The position numbers and the translations under genes were made by a program. Below the pieces are notes generated by a model. That model was not told where the DNA came from. It saw only the letters and a list, made by a program, of their open reading frames with translations, and made no database searches. Below, in pieces: positions 7,183-12,753 of a stretch of 13,327 nucleotides of DNA; the first letter of the stretch is position 1; every line of letters starts with the position of its first letter. Origin of the DNA: Chloroflexi bacterium UBA2235 (GTDB lineage: Bacteria; Chloroflexota; UBA11872; UBA12225); NCBI GenBank assembly GCA_002347925.1, contig DDYL01000109.1, positions 1-13,327 on the forward strand. Reading direction: 5' to 3'.

Positions 7183-7665
7183 TCAGATACCTTGCAAAGA
7201 CCGGTCAGCCTCGTCTCCACTGGCTTCATTCCCAATGGCCGCAATTGACGATGCCCGGTGGTGTTCGATTTCGGCGCTGTGAGCGAGTGCCCACGCCGAT
7301 AGCGCGGAGACCGGCTCGATAAGAGTGCGTCCCAACGGGGTCAGCGCGTATTCGACCCGTGGGGGTACTTCAGGGTAGATCGTGCGTCGCACGAGGCCGT
7401 CACGCTCCAAGTTCCTCAACGTGAGCGTGAGCATTCGCTGCGAAATCCCAACGACGATCCGGTGGAGTTCGCTGAACCTGAATGTGCCCTCTGCGAGGAT
7501 CCGGACGATAAGCAGGGACCACTTGTCACCGAGAAGTGCAAATGTGTCCCGGATGATGCGGCACTCCGCCGTCTGCCCGAACTGCGCCAGTCGGTCAGGC
7601 GGTGCGCCGGCGGGTTGGCAGTCCGTAGTGGCGAACCACTCAGACGGGTCGACTTGGGTCTCCAT
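7183..7665 (-). CDS. HxlR-family winged-helix transcriptional regulator
   Basis: A 160-aa MarR-like winged-helix repressor or activator of the HxlR group. Residues about 33-128 form the domain: AECRIIRDTFALLGDKWSLL, FRFSELHRIVVGISQRMLTLTLRNLERDGLV (recognition region), then the wing VPPRVEYALTPLGRTL. Cys35 sits just before the first helix, the position where several HxlR proteins (YodB, HypR and QsrR types) carry a redox- or quinone-sensing cysteine. A second cysteine is Cys16. Whether this one senses thiol stress is inference. The C-terminal ~30 residues are Ala/Glu/Ser-rich and probably disordered. ATG 7665 has a GGAG tract 6 bases upstream. It is divergent from the membrane protein gene at 7805, a typical regulator-target layout. 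Confidence 0.93.
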   Translation of the reverse strand: METQVDPSEWFATTDCQPAGAPPDRLAQFGQTAECRIIRDTFALLGDKWSLLIVRILAEGTFRFSELHRIVVGISQRMLTLTLRNLERDGLVRRTIYPEVPPRVEYALTPLGRTLIEPVSALSAWALAHSAEIEHHRASSIAAIGNEASGDEADRSLQGI

Positions 7666-7677
7666 CGTTCACTCCAT

Positions 7678-7745
7678 GTGCCATAGGCACCTTCTTGTGC
7701 CGTCTTGCGAATGCCAGGCCCATTACCGATAGTTTGGTCAGGCAC
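7678..7745. promoter_or_regulatory. Candidate HxlR operator: repeated GTGCC/GGCAC half-sites
   Basis: GTGCC (7678-7682), GGCAC (7686-7690) and GTGCC (7697-7701) follow one another, giving two overlapping inverted repeats (GTGCC-ATA-GGCAC and GGCAC-CTTCTT-GTGCC). A fourth half-site GGCAC is at 7741-7745. Two of the sites sit in the first 40 bases before the HxlR start. The last lies at the predicted start point of the divergent membrane-protein transcript. This is a natural place for an autoregulated divergent operator. Binding by this HxlR protein is inference. Confidence 0.4.
7705..7733 (+). promoter_or_regulatory. Candidate promoter of the membrane protein gene
   Basis: TTGCGA (7705-7710) and GATAGT (7728-7733) are spaced by exactly 17 bases, each 4 of 6 matches to the sigma-70 consensus. 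The start point would be near 7740, next to the GGCAC half-site at 7741, so a bound regulator could block it. Confidence 0.35.
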
Positions 7746-7804
7746 AAAGAGTAACCGACGCGAGATCGAGTGCTCCTGGCGTGTCGGAAAGTGAGGACGT
7801 AGAA

Positions 7805-8299
7805 GTGGCTGAAGGACGCGGTGTGGCAACGGGGCTGATGGCAAAGGTTGGCGCCATCCTGTGGGCAATCTGGGGAATCCTGCATGTCTGGGTCGGATAC
7901 GAGGGGGTCCACCAGTACATGAGTGGGGGTGTTCGAGGGCAGTGGTCGACGCTCATTGGTGGGGCAAGCGTGCCACGGGAGACGTTCCAGTACGCCACGG
8001 ATACGGCGACAGCCTTCGCGCACTCGCAACTGATCCTGAACTTCTGCCTTGATGTCGGCGGGTACGGCGTCGTCGGACTGTTGATTGCGTGGATGATCTG
8101 GGCGCATGCCTCGTGGATGGCGTACTTGATCGGACTCGTGGCGATCGGGATCGGTGACCTGGCGTTCCTGTTCGCACTCGTGACGTCGGGTGTGATCGAG
8201 TTTTCGTTCGCGGTCGTTCTGGGACCGTTGGTCTGGATCATCGCCGTTGTGGTGACGCCAATCGGACTGCCTTCGTTGCGATCAACCCGGAGGGGGTGA
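7805..8299 (+). CDS. Small integral membrane protein, divergent from HxlR regulator
   Basis: I do not recognise the family. The 164-aa protein is almost entirely membrane: segments at about 12-32 (ILWAIWGILHVWVGY), 85-103 (GVVGLLIAWMIWA), 105-129 (YLIGLVAIGIGDLAFLFAL) and 132-152 (FSFAVVLGPLVWIIAVVV), with a central stretch around 45-80 that holds no strong helix. The tail is short and basic (RSTRRG). The frame opens at a GTG at 7781. I prefer the in-frame GTG at 7805 because GAGG lies 8 bases before it, while 7781 has no ribosome-binding site. It is transcribed away from the HxlR gene and is the likely regulated target. Small multi-pass proteins next to HxlR regulators often act in transport or detoxification, but nothing here proves this. 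Confidence 0.8.
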   Translation: MAEGRGVATGLMAKVGAILWAIWGILHVWVGYEGVHQYMSGGVRGQWSTLIGGASVPRETFQYATDTATAFAHSQLILNFCLDVGGYGVVGLLIAWMIWAHASWMAYLIGLVAIGIGDLAFLFALVTSGVIEFSFAVVLGPLVWIIAVVVTPIGLPSLRSTRRG

Positions 8300-8316
8300 G
8301 GGCCGCTTGGCTCGGG

Positions 8317-9198
8317 TCAGAGGTTGCCGGTGAGCACTTCTGGCCCGGTAGGCCCCGGCGATCCCTGGGCAGGTTCGCGGGTCACTTGGACGAGTTTCAC
8401 CCGGTTGAGTGACTGACCGTGAAGGTCTATGACCAGGTAGCCCTGACCTTGGTGATCGACCGTGAAGGTGCCACCGCTGAACCGTCCGGCTCCATCCAGG
8501 AGGGCGGCCCACAGTTGGTAGCAGGACCCTTCTCCAGTTGAGGGCAGGTTGTAGGTGACCAGCACGGCACGGTTGCTCTCGGGCAGGACGGCCAGGCGTC
8601 CCGTAGACCTCGGCGCGCGATCGGTTCCCGCAAGGGTCCGCGTGACGGCACCGGGGTGATAGACAAGGCTGAGGGTTTCGGCAAGGCGCGATGCAACGAT
8701 CGCGTTCTGCGCTGTCTGCGAGTGCAGAAGCATCGAGTATCCGAGGCTGGCGATGCACATGGTGAGTGACCCGGCGGTCACGATCGCCCCGACGCGACGG
8801 TTGCTGAACCATGCCACGAGCGGGGACGCGGGTCTCGCACCGCCCGGTGCGCCGTGGTGCGGGCCACTCATCACCGCGGTTGAGATGCGTGCCTGCCGGA
8901 TGATGGCGCGGCCAAGGTGCTCCGGCGGGCTGATCTGCTTCGCAGTGCCGGCTAGGGTTTCGATGACCGGTTCGAGAGCCCGTGTCTCACGCTGGCACTT
9001 CAGGCACGACCGCAAGTGACCCTCGAAACGCGCCCGATCGGCGGTGGGCATTGAACCGATCAGGTAGAGCATGGAATCGCCTGGGCATTCGATGGGGCGA
9101 GCCGGAGGAGGCTCGGACCACGGGCCGGATCGGACTTTGTGTGTCAGACGTGTCAATAGCCCGGGTCTGCGCCAGGACGGCGGTTCGGTCATCACCAC
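8317..9198 (-). CDS. RskA-type transmembrane anti-sigma factor
   Basis: Membrane-anchored regulator (293 aa) that holds its ECF sigma factor inactive at the cytoplasmic face. The N-terminal domain (about 35-100) contains the zinc anti-sigma signature His61-x3-Cys65-x2-Cys68 (HLRSCLKC), with Cys38 upstream as a possible fourth ligand. One membrane helix follows at about 135-157. The outer C-terminal domain (160-293) is RskA-like: CYQLWAALLDGAGRFSGGTFTVD, then VKLVQVTREPAQGSPGPTGPEVLTGNL. The first codon is probably GTG 9198, which has AGAGG 7 bases upstream; GTG 9195 and ATG 9192 are alternatives. It lies 45 bases behind the sigma gene in the same direction, the usual sigma/anti-sigma pair. 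It converges with the membrane protein gene, 17 bases apart. Confidence 0.92.
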   Translation of the reverse strand: MVMTEPPSWRRPGLLTRLTHKVRSGPWSEPPPARPIECPGDSMLYLIGSMPTADRARFEGHLRSCLKCQRETRALEPVIETLAGTAKQISPPEHLGRAIIRQARISTAVMSGPHHGAPGGARPASPLVAWFSNRRVGAIVTAGSLTMCIASLGYSMLLHSQTAQNAIVASRLAETLSLVYHPGAVTRTLAGTDRAPRSTGRLAVLPESNRAVLVTYNLPSTGEGSCYQLWAALLDGAGRFSGGTFTVDHQGQGYLVIDLHGQSLNRVKLVQVTREPAQGSPGPTGPEVLTGNL

Positions 9199-9243
9199 GG
9201 ATTGGCCTCTTGCTTGTCAGGGTGGTTCATCGGTGAGATTTCT

Positions 9244-10044
9244 TCACGACGCGGGGACGCGACGCGGCGTTGGGTCCGGAAGATGACGATCCATGTCCCC
9301 ACCACCACCCCGCCCGGTTGAAATGCGCTCCGCTTGGCCACCACCACCCTCCCTGATTGGAAGACGCTGCGCTATTGGGCTGTGATCGGCGCGCAGGAAC
9401 TCGCGAAGCTTCTGCAGGGCGAGGCGCATCCTGGTCTTGATTGTCCCGAGAGGTTCATTGAGCATTGTGGCGATTTCGGCTTGGGATAGCCCTCCGAAGT
9501 ACGCGAGTTCGATAGGGCGGCGCTGTGCTTCAGGCAGGTGTTGAAGCGCCTGCCGGACCGCCTCCCGGGTTTCGGCAAGCGCCGCTTCGTGAGCGGGATC
9601 ACCATCGGCCGCCTCGGCAGTTGCCAGAACGATGTCGATGTCGTCGTGCTGACCCCGGGCGCGCCGTCGACGAAGTTCGTCAATCGCACGGTGATGGGTG
9701 ATGGTGAGGAGCCAGGGGAGTAGACGCCCGCGTGCGGAATCGAACTCGTCGGCACGGGTCCAGAGGCGCATGAAGACTTCCTGCACCACTTCCTCGGTAG
9801 TTTCGTCGTCTCGCAGGAGTCTGCGGGCCAGCGAATAGACCGGACGCGAATAGCGGTTGTAGACCGCTTCGAGAGCGGAGACGTCACGCTTGGCGATCTG
9901 CCGTGCAAGGAAACCATCGGAATCATTCTCTTCCCCACCCCCACTGCGCCCCTGATTGGAATGCGCTTCGCTTGGCCCACCCCGCAACCCCTGGTCGCTG
10001 TACGCTCCGGACCCGTCGTCGTCGTCTTGGCCGGGACGATTCAT
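9244..10044 (-). CDS. ECF (sigma-70 family) RNA polymerase sigma factor, SigK/RskA-paired
   Basis: Extracytoplasmic-function sigma factor, presumably released by the adjacent RskA-like anti-sigma factor. From ATG 10044 the protein is 266 aa. Region 2 is at about 44-128 (ALEAVYNRYSRPVYSLARRL, TEEVVQEVFMRLW, WLLTITHHRAIDELRRRRAR). Region 4 is at 165-217 (LPEAQRRPIELAYFGGLSQAEIA, then GTIKTRMRLALQKLREFL). The family is normally about 170-200 aa. The excess is repeat-derived: residues ~23-38 come from a family I copy, and ~222-250 are two tandem copies (RLPIREGGGGQ / RISTGRGGGGD). The start is uncertain: ATGs at 10044, 10065 and 10071 all lack a clear ribosome-binding tract, and the open frame runs to 10353 through more repeats that are probably untranslated. 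Confidence 0.88.
   Translation of the reverse strand: MNRPGQDDDDGSGAYSDQGLRGGPSEAHSNQGRSGGGEENDSDGFLARQIAKRDVSALEAVYNRYSRPVYSLARRLLRDDETTEEVVQEVFMRLWTRADEFDSARGRLLPWLLTITHHRAIDELRRRRARGQHDDIDIVLATAEAADGDPAHEAALAETREAVRQALQHLPEAQRRPIELAYFGGLSQAEIATMLNEPLGTIKTRMRLALQKLREFLRADHSPIAQRLPIREGGGGQAERISTGRGGGGDMDRHLPDPTPRRVPAS
9297..9379 (+). repeat. Tandem pair of family I repeats in the sigma gene 3' end
   Basis: Two consecutive copies (9297-9338 and 9339-9379). Each has a CCACCACCACCC-type run, then GGTTGAAATGCGCTCCGCTT or GATTGGAAGACGCTGCGCT. On the minus strand they are translated as the Gly/Arg-rich end of the sigma factor, after region 4 has finished. The two peptides are visibly related. Confidence 0.75.
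9933..9977 (+). repeat. Family I repeat inside the sigma factor N-terminus
   Basis: CCCCACCCCCACTGCGCCCC followed by TGATTGGAATGCGCTTCGCTTGG: a full, well-conserved copy. In the minus frame it encodes PSEAHSNQGRSGGGEE, immediately before region 2 of the sigma factor. There is no start codon between it and the core, so it must be translated if the gene starts at any available ATG. Confidence 0.8.
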
Positions 10045-10123
10045 GGCGTCGCGATCACTAGGCATACGCATCGCGCGACCAACGCGGATTGGCGGCCGAC
10101 GAGACACCGGCTCTTGGCATGGG

Positions 10124-10164
10124 CCCCGAACCCGTGTGTCTGATATGGAGACGCTTCGCTCTTC
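10124..10164 (+). repeat. Family I repeat
   Basis: CCCCGAACCCGTGTGTCT then GATATGGAGACGCTTCGCT: the C-rich half is weakened and the right half well kept. It lies just upstream of the preferred sigma start region. Confidence 0.65.
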
Positions 10165-10196
10165 CGTGCCGACACCCGAACGGCGCGAGGCGCTGG

Positions 10197-10215
10197 GCAG
10201 GGATGCCCGGGGAAC
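10197..10215. repeat. Family III hairpin, diverged
   Basis: GGGCAGGGATGCCCGGGG: GGGCA and TGCCC arms around GGGA, the same core as the copies at 10285 and 10543 but without the GGACCAGGATGAGG tail. It lies between two family I copies. Confidence 0.55.
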
Positions 10216-10223
10216 GCATGGTG

Positions 10224-10262
10224 CCCCCATCGCCCGTGATGCATCGACGCTTCGCTTGGCCT
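10224..10262 (+). repeat. Family I repeat
   Basis: CCCCCATCGCCCGTGATGCA then TCGACGCTTCGCTTGGCC: both halves are recognisable, with GATGCATC replacing GATTGGAA. Same orientation as nearly all other copies. Confidence 0.65.
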
Positions 10263-10284
10263 TGTTGACACCTGATTGAGATTC

Positions 10285-10320
10285 GGGCAGGGATGCCCGC
10301 GGACCAGGATGAGGTTCGTG
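10285..10320. repeat. Family III repeat, copy A of a 36-bp direct repeat
   Basis: Hairpin core GGGCAGGGATGCCCGC followed by GGACCAGGATGAGGTTCGTG. It matches 10543-10578 at 35 of 36 positions in the same orientation, 258 bases apart. The high identity in non-coding DNA implies a recent copy event or selection. Confidence 0.85.
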
Positions 10321-10411
10321 GATGCCTGACGGTGTTCGCGGCGGATGAAGCACTGCGCTTGGTTGGGGTTCTGGTTGTGCGCTTGGAGGGAGCAGGTCAC
10401 GTGAGGCCCCC

Positions 10412-10444
10412 CTGGGAGCGCCGGCGCCCTCGCCGGCAGGGATT
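10412..10444. repeat. Family III hairpin, GGGAGCGCCGGCGCCC type
   Basis: CTGGGAGCGCCGGCGCCC then TCGCCGGCAGGGATT. Strong GC dyads (GCGCCGGCGC and GCCGGCGCCCTCGCCGGC). It matches 12754-12788 closely (three substitutions and one or two extra bases), 2.3 kb away. Confidence 0.75.
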
Positions 10445-10542
10445 CACAAGATGTCATCGGGTGAGATTTTCCACACGTCGGCCTCGGTCGACAGGCATGA
10501 CTTGACACGTCTTGTGATGGGGCGTGGTGGGCAAAGCGATGC

Positions 10543-10578
10543 GGGCAGGGATGCCCGCGGACCAGGATGAGGATCGTG
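10543..10578. repeat. Family III repeat, copy B of a 36-bp direct repeat
   Basis: The partner of 10285-10320 with a single T-to-A difference. Flanked by GC it extends the stem to GCGGGCA...TGCCCGC. A truncated relative (GAGATGCCCGCAGACATG) follows at about 10584-10601, just ahead of the zinc-ribbon gene. Confidence 0.85.
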
Positions 10579-10605
10579 TGGTGCCGAGATGCCCGCAGAC
10601 ATGTT

Positions 10606-10628
10606 GTTCAGTTACTGTTTCCCTGAAC
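10606..10628. promoter_or_regulatory. Dyad upstream of the zinc-ribbon gene
   Basis: GTTCAG and CTGAAC are perfect inverted 6-mers around an 11-base AT-richer spacer, 25 bases before the start codon. The position fits an operator or promoter element. I recognise no specific regulator; it is not the GAAC-N4-GTTC arrangement of Gram-positive LexA. Confidence 0.35.
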
Positions 10629-10653
10629 TGCATGTATTAGTGAGGAGGATGCG

Positions 10654-10806
10654 ATGCCATCACGTCCCATGTGCCAGGTCTGTGGAAGCCAGAACCACCC
10701 GGACTACTACCAGTGCGACAAGTGCGGTCATATCGTCGGAGGCACGTGCGCGGGCCTGATCTGCAAGAACAGCAAGTGCCTGGGCGGGATCTACAAGAAG
10801 ATCTAG
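10654..10806 (+). CDS. 50-aa Cys-rich zinc-ribbon-like miniprotein
   Basis: An unrecognised small gene with strong coding evidence: a GAGGAGG ribosome-binding tract 5 bases before the ATG, and an ordered set of metal-ligand residues. The protein has seven cysteines: CQVC (7, 10), CDKC (21, 24), then Cys32, Cys37 and Cys42, plus His15 and His26. The two CxxC knuckles about ten residues apart form a classic zinc ribbon. The second half (GTCAGLICKNSKCLGGIY) could bind a second metal or pack on the first. The Lys-rich end (YKKI) would suit nucleic-acid or protein contact. No signal peptide or membrane helix, so probably cytoplasmic. It stands alone on the plus strand, with a family I repeat 5 bases after its stop. 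Function unknown. Confidence 0.8.
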   Translation: MPSRPMCQVCGSQNHPDYYQCDKCGHIVGGTCAGLICKNSKCLGGIYKKI

Positions 10807-10810
10807 GGGA

Positions 10811-10854
10811 CCAGTGAGCGAAGCGACGTGCAAGCAGGGGCGATGGGGTGGGGC
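10811..10854 (-). repeat. Family I repeat, inverted copy after the zinc-ribbon gene
   Basis: Read on the minus strand: CCCCACCCCATCGCCCCTGC then TTGCACGTCGCTTCGCTCACTGG, a full copy. It is the only clear minus-strand copy in the window, and it follows the only plus-strand gene that has a copy at its end. It fills most of the 62-base gap between two convergent genes. Confidence 0.75.
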
Positions 10855-10868
10855 GGCAGGCGCGCCGT

Positions 10869-12695
10869 TCAGGACCTGGTGGCGAAGGACGCGATGTCGC
10901 GGCGAACGGTCGCGATGACGGGTGCCCAGTCGCCGGCGGTTGCCTGCCGGTAGAGGCGGGCGGTGGGGTACCAGGGGCTATCGGTCCGGTCCACGAACCA
11001 TCGCCAGTCGGGGATGCGGCACAGGAGTATCCACACCGGTCTCGCCAGGGCACCGGCGAGGTGGGCAATGCTGGTGTCGACGGTGACGATCAGGTCCAGG
11101 ACGTCGCATAGCGCGCCAGTCGCGGCGAAGTCGTCCAGTGCCTCGGCGACATCTATGATGCCCCGTGCGGCCAGGTGGGCACGTTCGTCCTCGGTGGTGT
11201 CCTTCTGGAGGCTGACATACCGGTGTCCGGCGGGGAGGGCCTCCACGAAGGTGGCGAGGGGAATGCTGCGCTGGGCATCGCCACGGTTGCCGGGGTTCCC
11301 TCGCCACGAGATGCCGATGAGTGTGTTGGTGTTGCCCGTGGGGAGAGCGAGAGACCCCCAACCCCTTCCCTGATGGGACGGGAGAGGCGAGTGATCCGGA
11401 ATGGCGAGGCGGTGACGCCATGAGGCGCGCTTTTCCGGGGAGGTCTCGAGATAGCGGCCGGGGGAGGGGATGGTTCCGGGTTCGGTGCCGAACGCTTGGG
11501 GGAGGCTGAGCATCGGGCAGAAGAAATCGGTGTCCGGGACCGGGGCGTTGTCGGTCACGAGGTGGTGCGCCCACGGCATCCCGGCGATCAGTGCCTGCAA
11601 TGGCGGTTGGACGGCAAGGATCACCCGGGCACCGCGGTTGACGAGCATCGGCACGTACCGGCAGAACTGGATGGTGTCGCCAAATCCCTGTTCGGACATG
11701 ACCAGGATCGACCGGCCGGTGAGGTCCTGGCTGCCGTCCCACCGGAATTTGGTGGCGCCATCGAAGATGCCGGCGTTCGTCGGGACGTCCCACCGGGACT
11801 CGTACGCCGACCATCCTTCGGCAAAGCGTTCCTCGCGCAGGTAGGCCAGGCCGAGGAAGGCGCGTGCTTCGGCGTTGGTCGGATCTTCGGTGACGAGTGC
11901 TTCAAGGTCTTGCAGGCACCCCATCCGGTCGCCGGAGATGTGGCGCAACCATGCGCGTCCGTTGAGGGCGTCACGGTTGCCGGGGTCGAGCGTCAGGGCA
12001 ACGGCGAAGTCGGTTTCGGCGTCGGCGAAGCGCCCGGACTGGGTATGCGCCCGGCCCCGGTGCTGCTGTCCGTTTGCCCACGAGGGGTCGATGGCGAGTG
12101 CACGGTCCAGACTGGGCAGGGCCCTGACCGGTTGCCCGGCGCGCATGGCAACGATGGCGTGGTCCCGGAGGGTGCTGAGGTGACCGGGATTGATGGTCAA
12201 GGCGCGTTCGTATCCGGACAATGCCTCGTCGAGGCGGTCGAGAAGTGACATCGACCCGGCCCAGTAGTTCCAGGCGTCGGCGTTGGTGGGTTCGCGGGCG
12301 ATGACCTCGGCGAAGGCATCGGTGGCTTCCTGGAAGCGTTCGGTGCGGACGCACAACCGGCCCCGGTTGAAGTGGGCAACGACGAAATCGGGCTTGTAGG
12401 CGGCGGCAAGTCCGAACGCTTCGGCAGCAGCCTCGAACTGTTGGTCGATCTCCAGTGCGAGGCCAAGGTTGACGCAAATGACCGAGGACGTCGGGGCCAG
12501 GTCGAAGGCGCGACGCAGGACGCGCAGGGCGTGTGCGGGTTGGCTGTACTGCAAGTGGATGGCACCGAGGTGGTTCAGGACTGCGGGGTCATTGGGATAT
12601 GACGCTTCGATGGCGAACCCACAGGCGATGGCGGTGACCGAGTCTCCGGACGTGAATGCGTCGATGACTGCCTGCACGGGGGAGGTGTCGTCCAT
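10869..12695 (-). CDS. TPR-repeat protein with C-terminal glycosyltransferase-like domain
   Basis: A 608-aa two-part protein. Residues ~1-300 hold about eight tetratricopeptide repeats (for example AVLNHLGAIHLQYSQPAHALRVLRRAFDLAP, then DAWNYWAG, ALNGRAWL and AEARAFLGLAYLREERFAEGWSAY). Residues ~325-600 look like a GT-B glycosyltransferase of GT9/heptosyltransferase type: LVMSEQGFGDTIQFCRYVPMLVNRGARV, then TLIGISWRGNPGN and VTVDTSIAHLAGALARPVWILL. This architecture is common in bacteria and is thought to glycosylate proteins or surface sugars; the substrate is unknown. No signal peptide. Residues ~436-456 (SPLPSHQGRGWGSLALPTGN) are a translated family II repeat in the linker between the two Rossmann halves. 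The open frame reaches 13088, but the extra 131 codons overlap an opposing membrane protein gene and two repeats. ATG 12695 is the only good start, although it lacks a clear ribosome-binding tract. Confidence 0.88.
   Translation of the reverse strand: MDDTSPVQAVIDAFTSGDSVTAIACGFAIEASYPNDPAVLNHLGAIHLQYSQPAHALRVLRRAFDLAPTSSVICVNLGLALEIDQQFEAAAEAFGLAAAYKPDFVVAHFNRGRLCVRTERFQEATDAFAEVIAREPTNADAWNYWAGSMSLLDRLDEALSGYERALTINPGHLSTLRDHAIVAMRAGQPVRALPSLDRALAIDPSWANGQQHRGRAHTQSGRFADAETDFAVALTLDPGNRDALNGRAWLRHISGDRMGCLQDLEALVTEDPTNAEARAFLGLAYLREERFAEGWSAYESRWDVPTNAGIFDGATKFRWDGSQDLTGRSILVMSEQGFGDTIQFCRYVPMLVNRGARVILAVQPPLQALIAGMPWAHHLVTDNAPVPDTDFFCPMLSLPQAFGTEPGTIPSPGRYLETSPEKRASWRHRLAIPDHSPLPSHQGRGWGSLALPTGNTNTLIGISWRGNPGNRGDAQRSIPLATFVEALPAGHRYVSLQKDTTEDERAHLAARGIIDVAEALDDFAATGALCDVLDLIVTVDTSIAHLAGALARPVWILLCRIPDWRWFVDRTDSPWYPTARLYRQATAGDWAPVIATVRRDIASFATRS
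11341..11391 (-). repeat. Family II palindromic repeat, in frame inside the TPR-glycosyltransferase gene
   Basis: Minus-strand reading: CTCGCCTCTCCCGTCCCATC, AGGGAAGGGGTTGGGGGTC, then CTCGCTCTCCCC. Same layout as 12803-12856 and 3446-3503. It keeps the reading frame and has no stop codon, so the enzyme appears to carry about 20 extra residues. The homologous core resumes at TLIGISWRG. Confidence 0.8.
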
Positions 12696-12753
12696 CAGGA
12701 AGTTGAACGGGGTGGTGGCGGCACCCGGTGGCCCGCGCGGTGAGGTGTCGTTG

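Larger units (their letters stand above)
10072..10653. other. Repeat-rich intergenic region upstream of the sigma gene
   Basis: About 580 bases without a credible gene. It contains three family I copies (10124-10164, 10224-10262 and a weak one at 10344-10366), four or five family III hairpins and a dyad before the zinc-ribbon gene. Frames here are open on both strands (for example plus 10293-10505, and the minus sigma frame to 10353) but encode only Pro/Arg-rich repeat products without ribosome-binding sites. TTGACA occurs at 10265 and 10502 but no matching -10 follows either. Confidence 0.6.

Noticed and set aside
7640..8241. Minus-strand frames opposite the membrane protein gene (7640-8107, 7738-8241)
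   Set aside because: Composition rich in Arg, Pro, Ser and Thr without domains; the plus-strand frame has clear membrane helices, so these are antisense shadows.
10072..10353. Upstream extension of the sigma factor frame
   Set aside because: Made of family I and III repeats without a ribosome-binding site; far beyond the length of ECF sigma factors.
10293..10505. 70-codon plus-strand frame in the repeat-rich region
   Set aside because: Runs through family I and III repeats, no convincing ribosome-binding site, Arg-rich product.
10502..10530. Perfect TTGACA as a possible promoter
   Set aside because: No -10-like hexamer at 16-19 bases; the following bases are G-rich.
10612..10640. TTACTG-17-TATTAG as promoter of the zinc-ribbon gene
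   Set aside because: The start point would fall at or after the GAGGAGG ribosome-binding tract, which would remove it from the mRNA.
12592..12615. GACGCTTCGATGG as another family I copy
   Set aside because: Lies in conserved coding sequence of the TPR domain with no C-rich half; probably chance.
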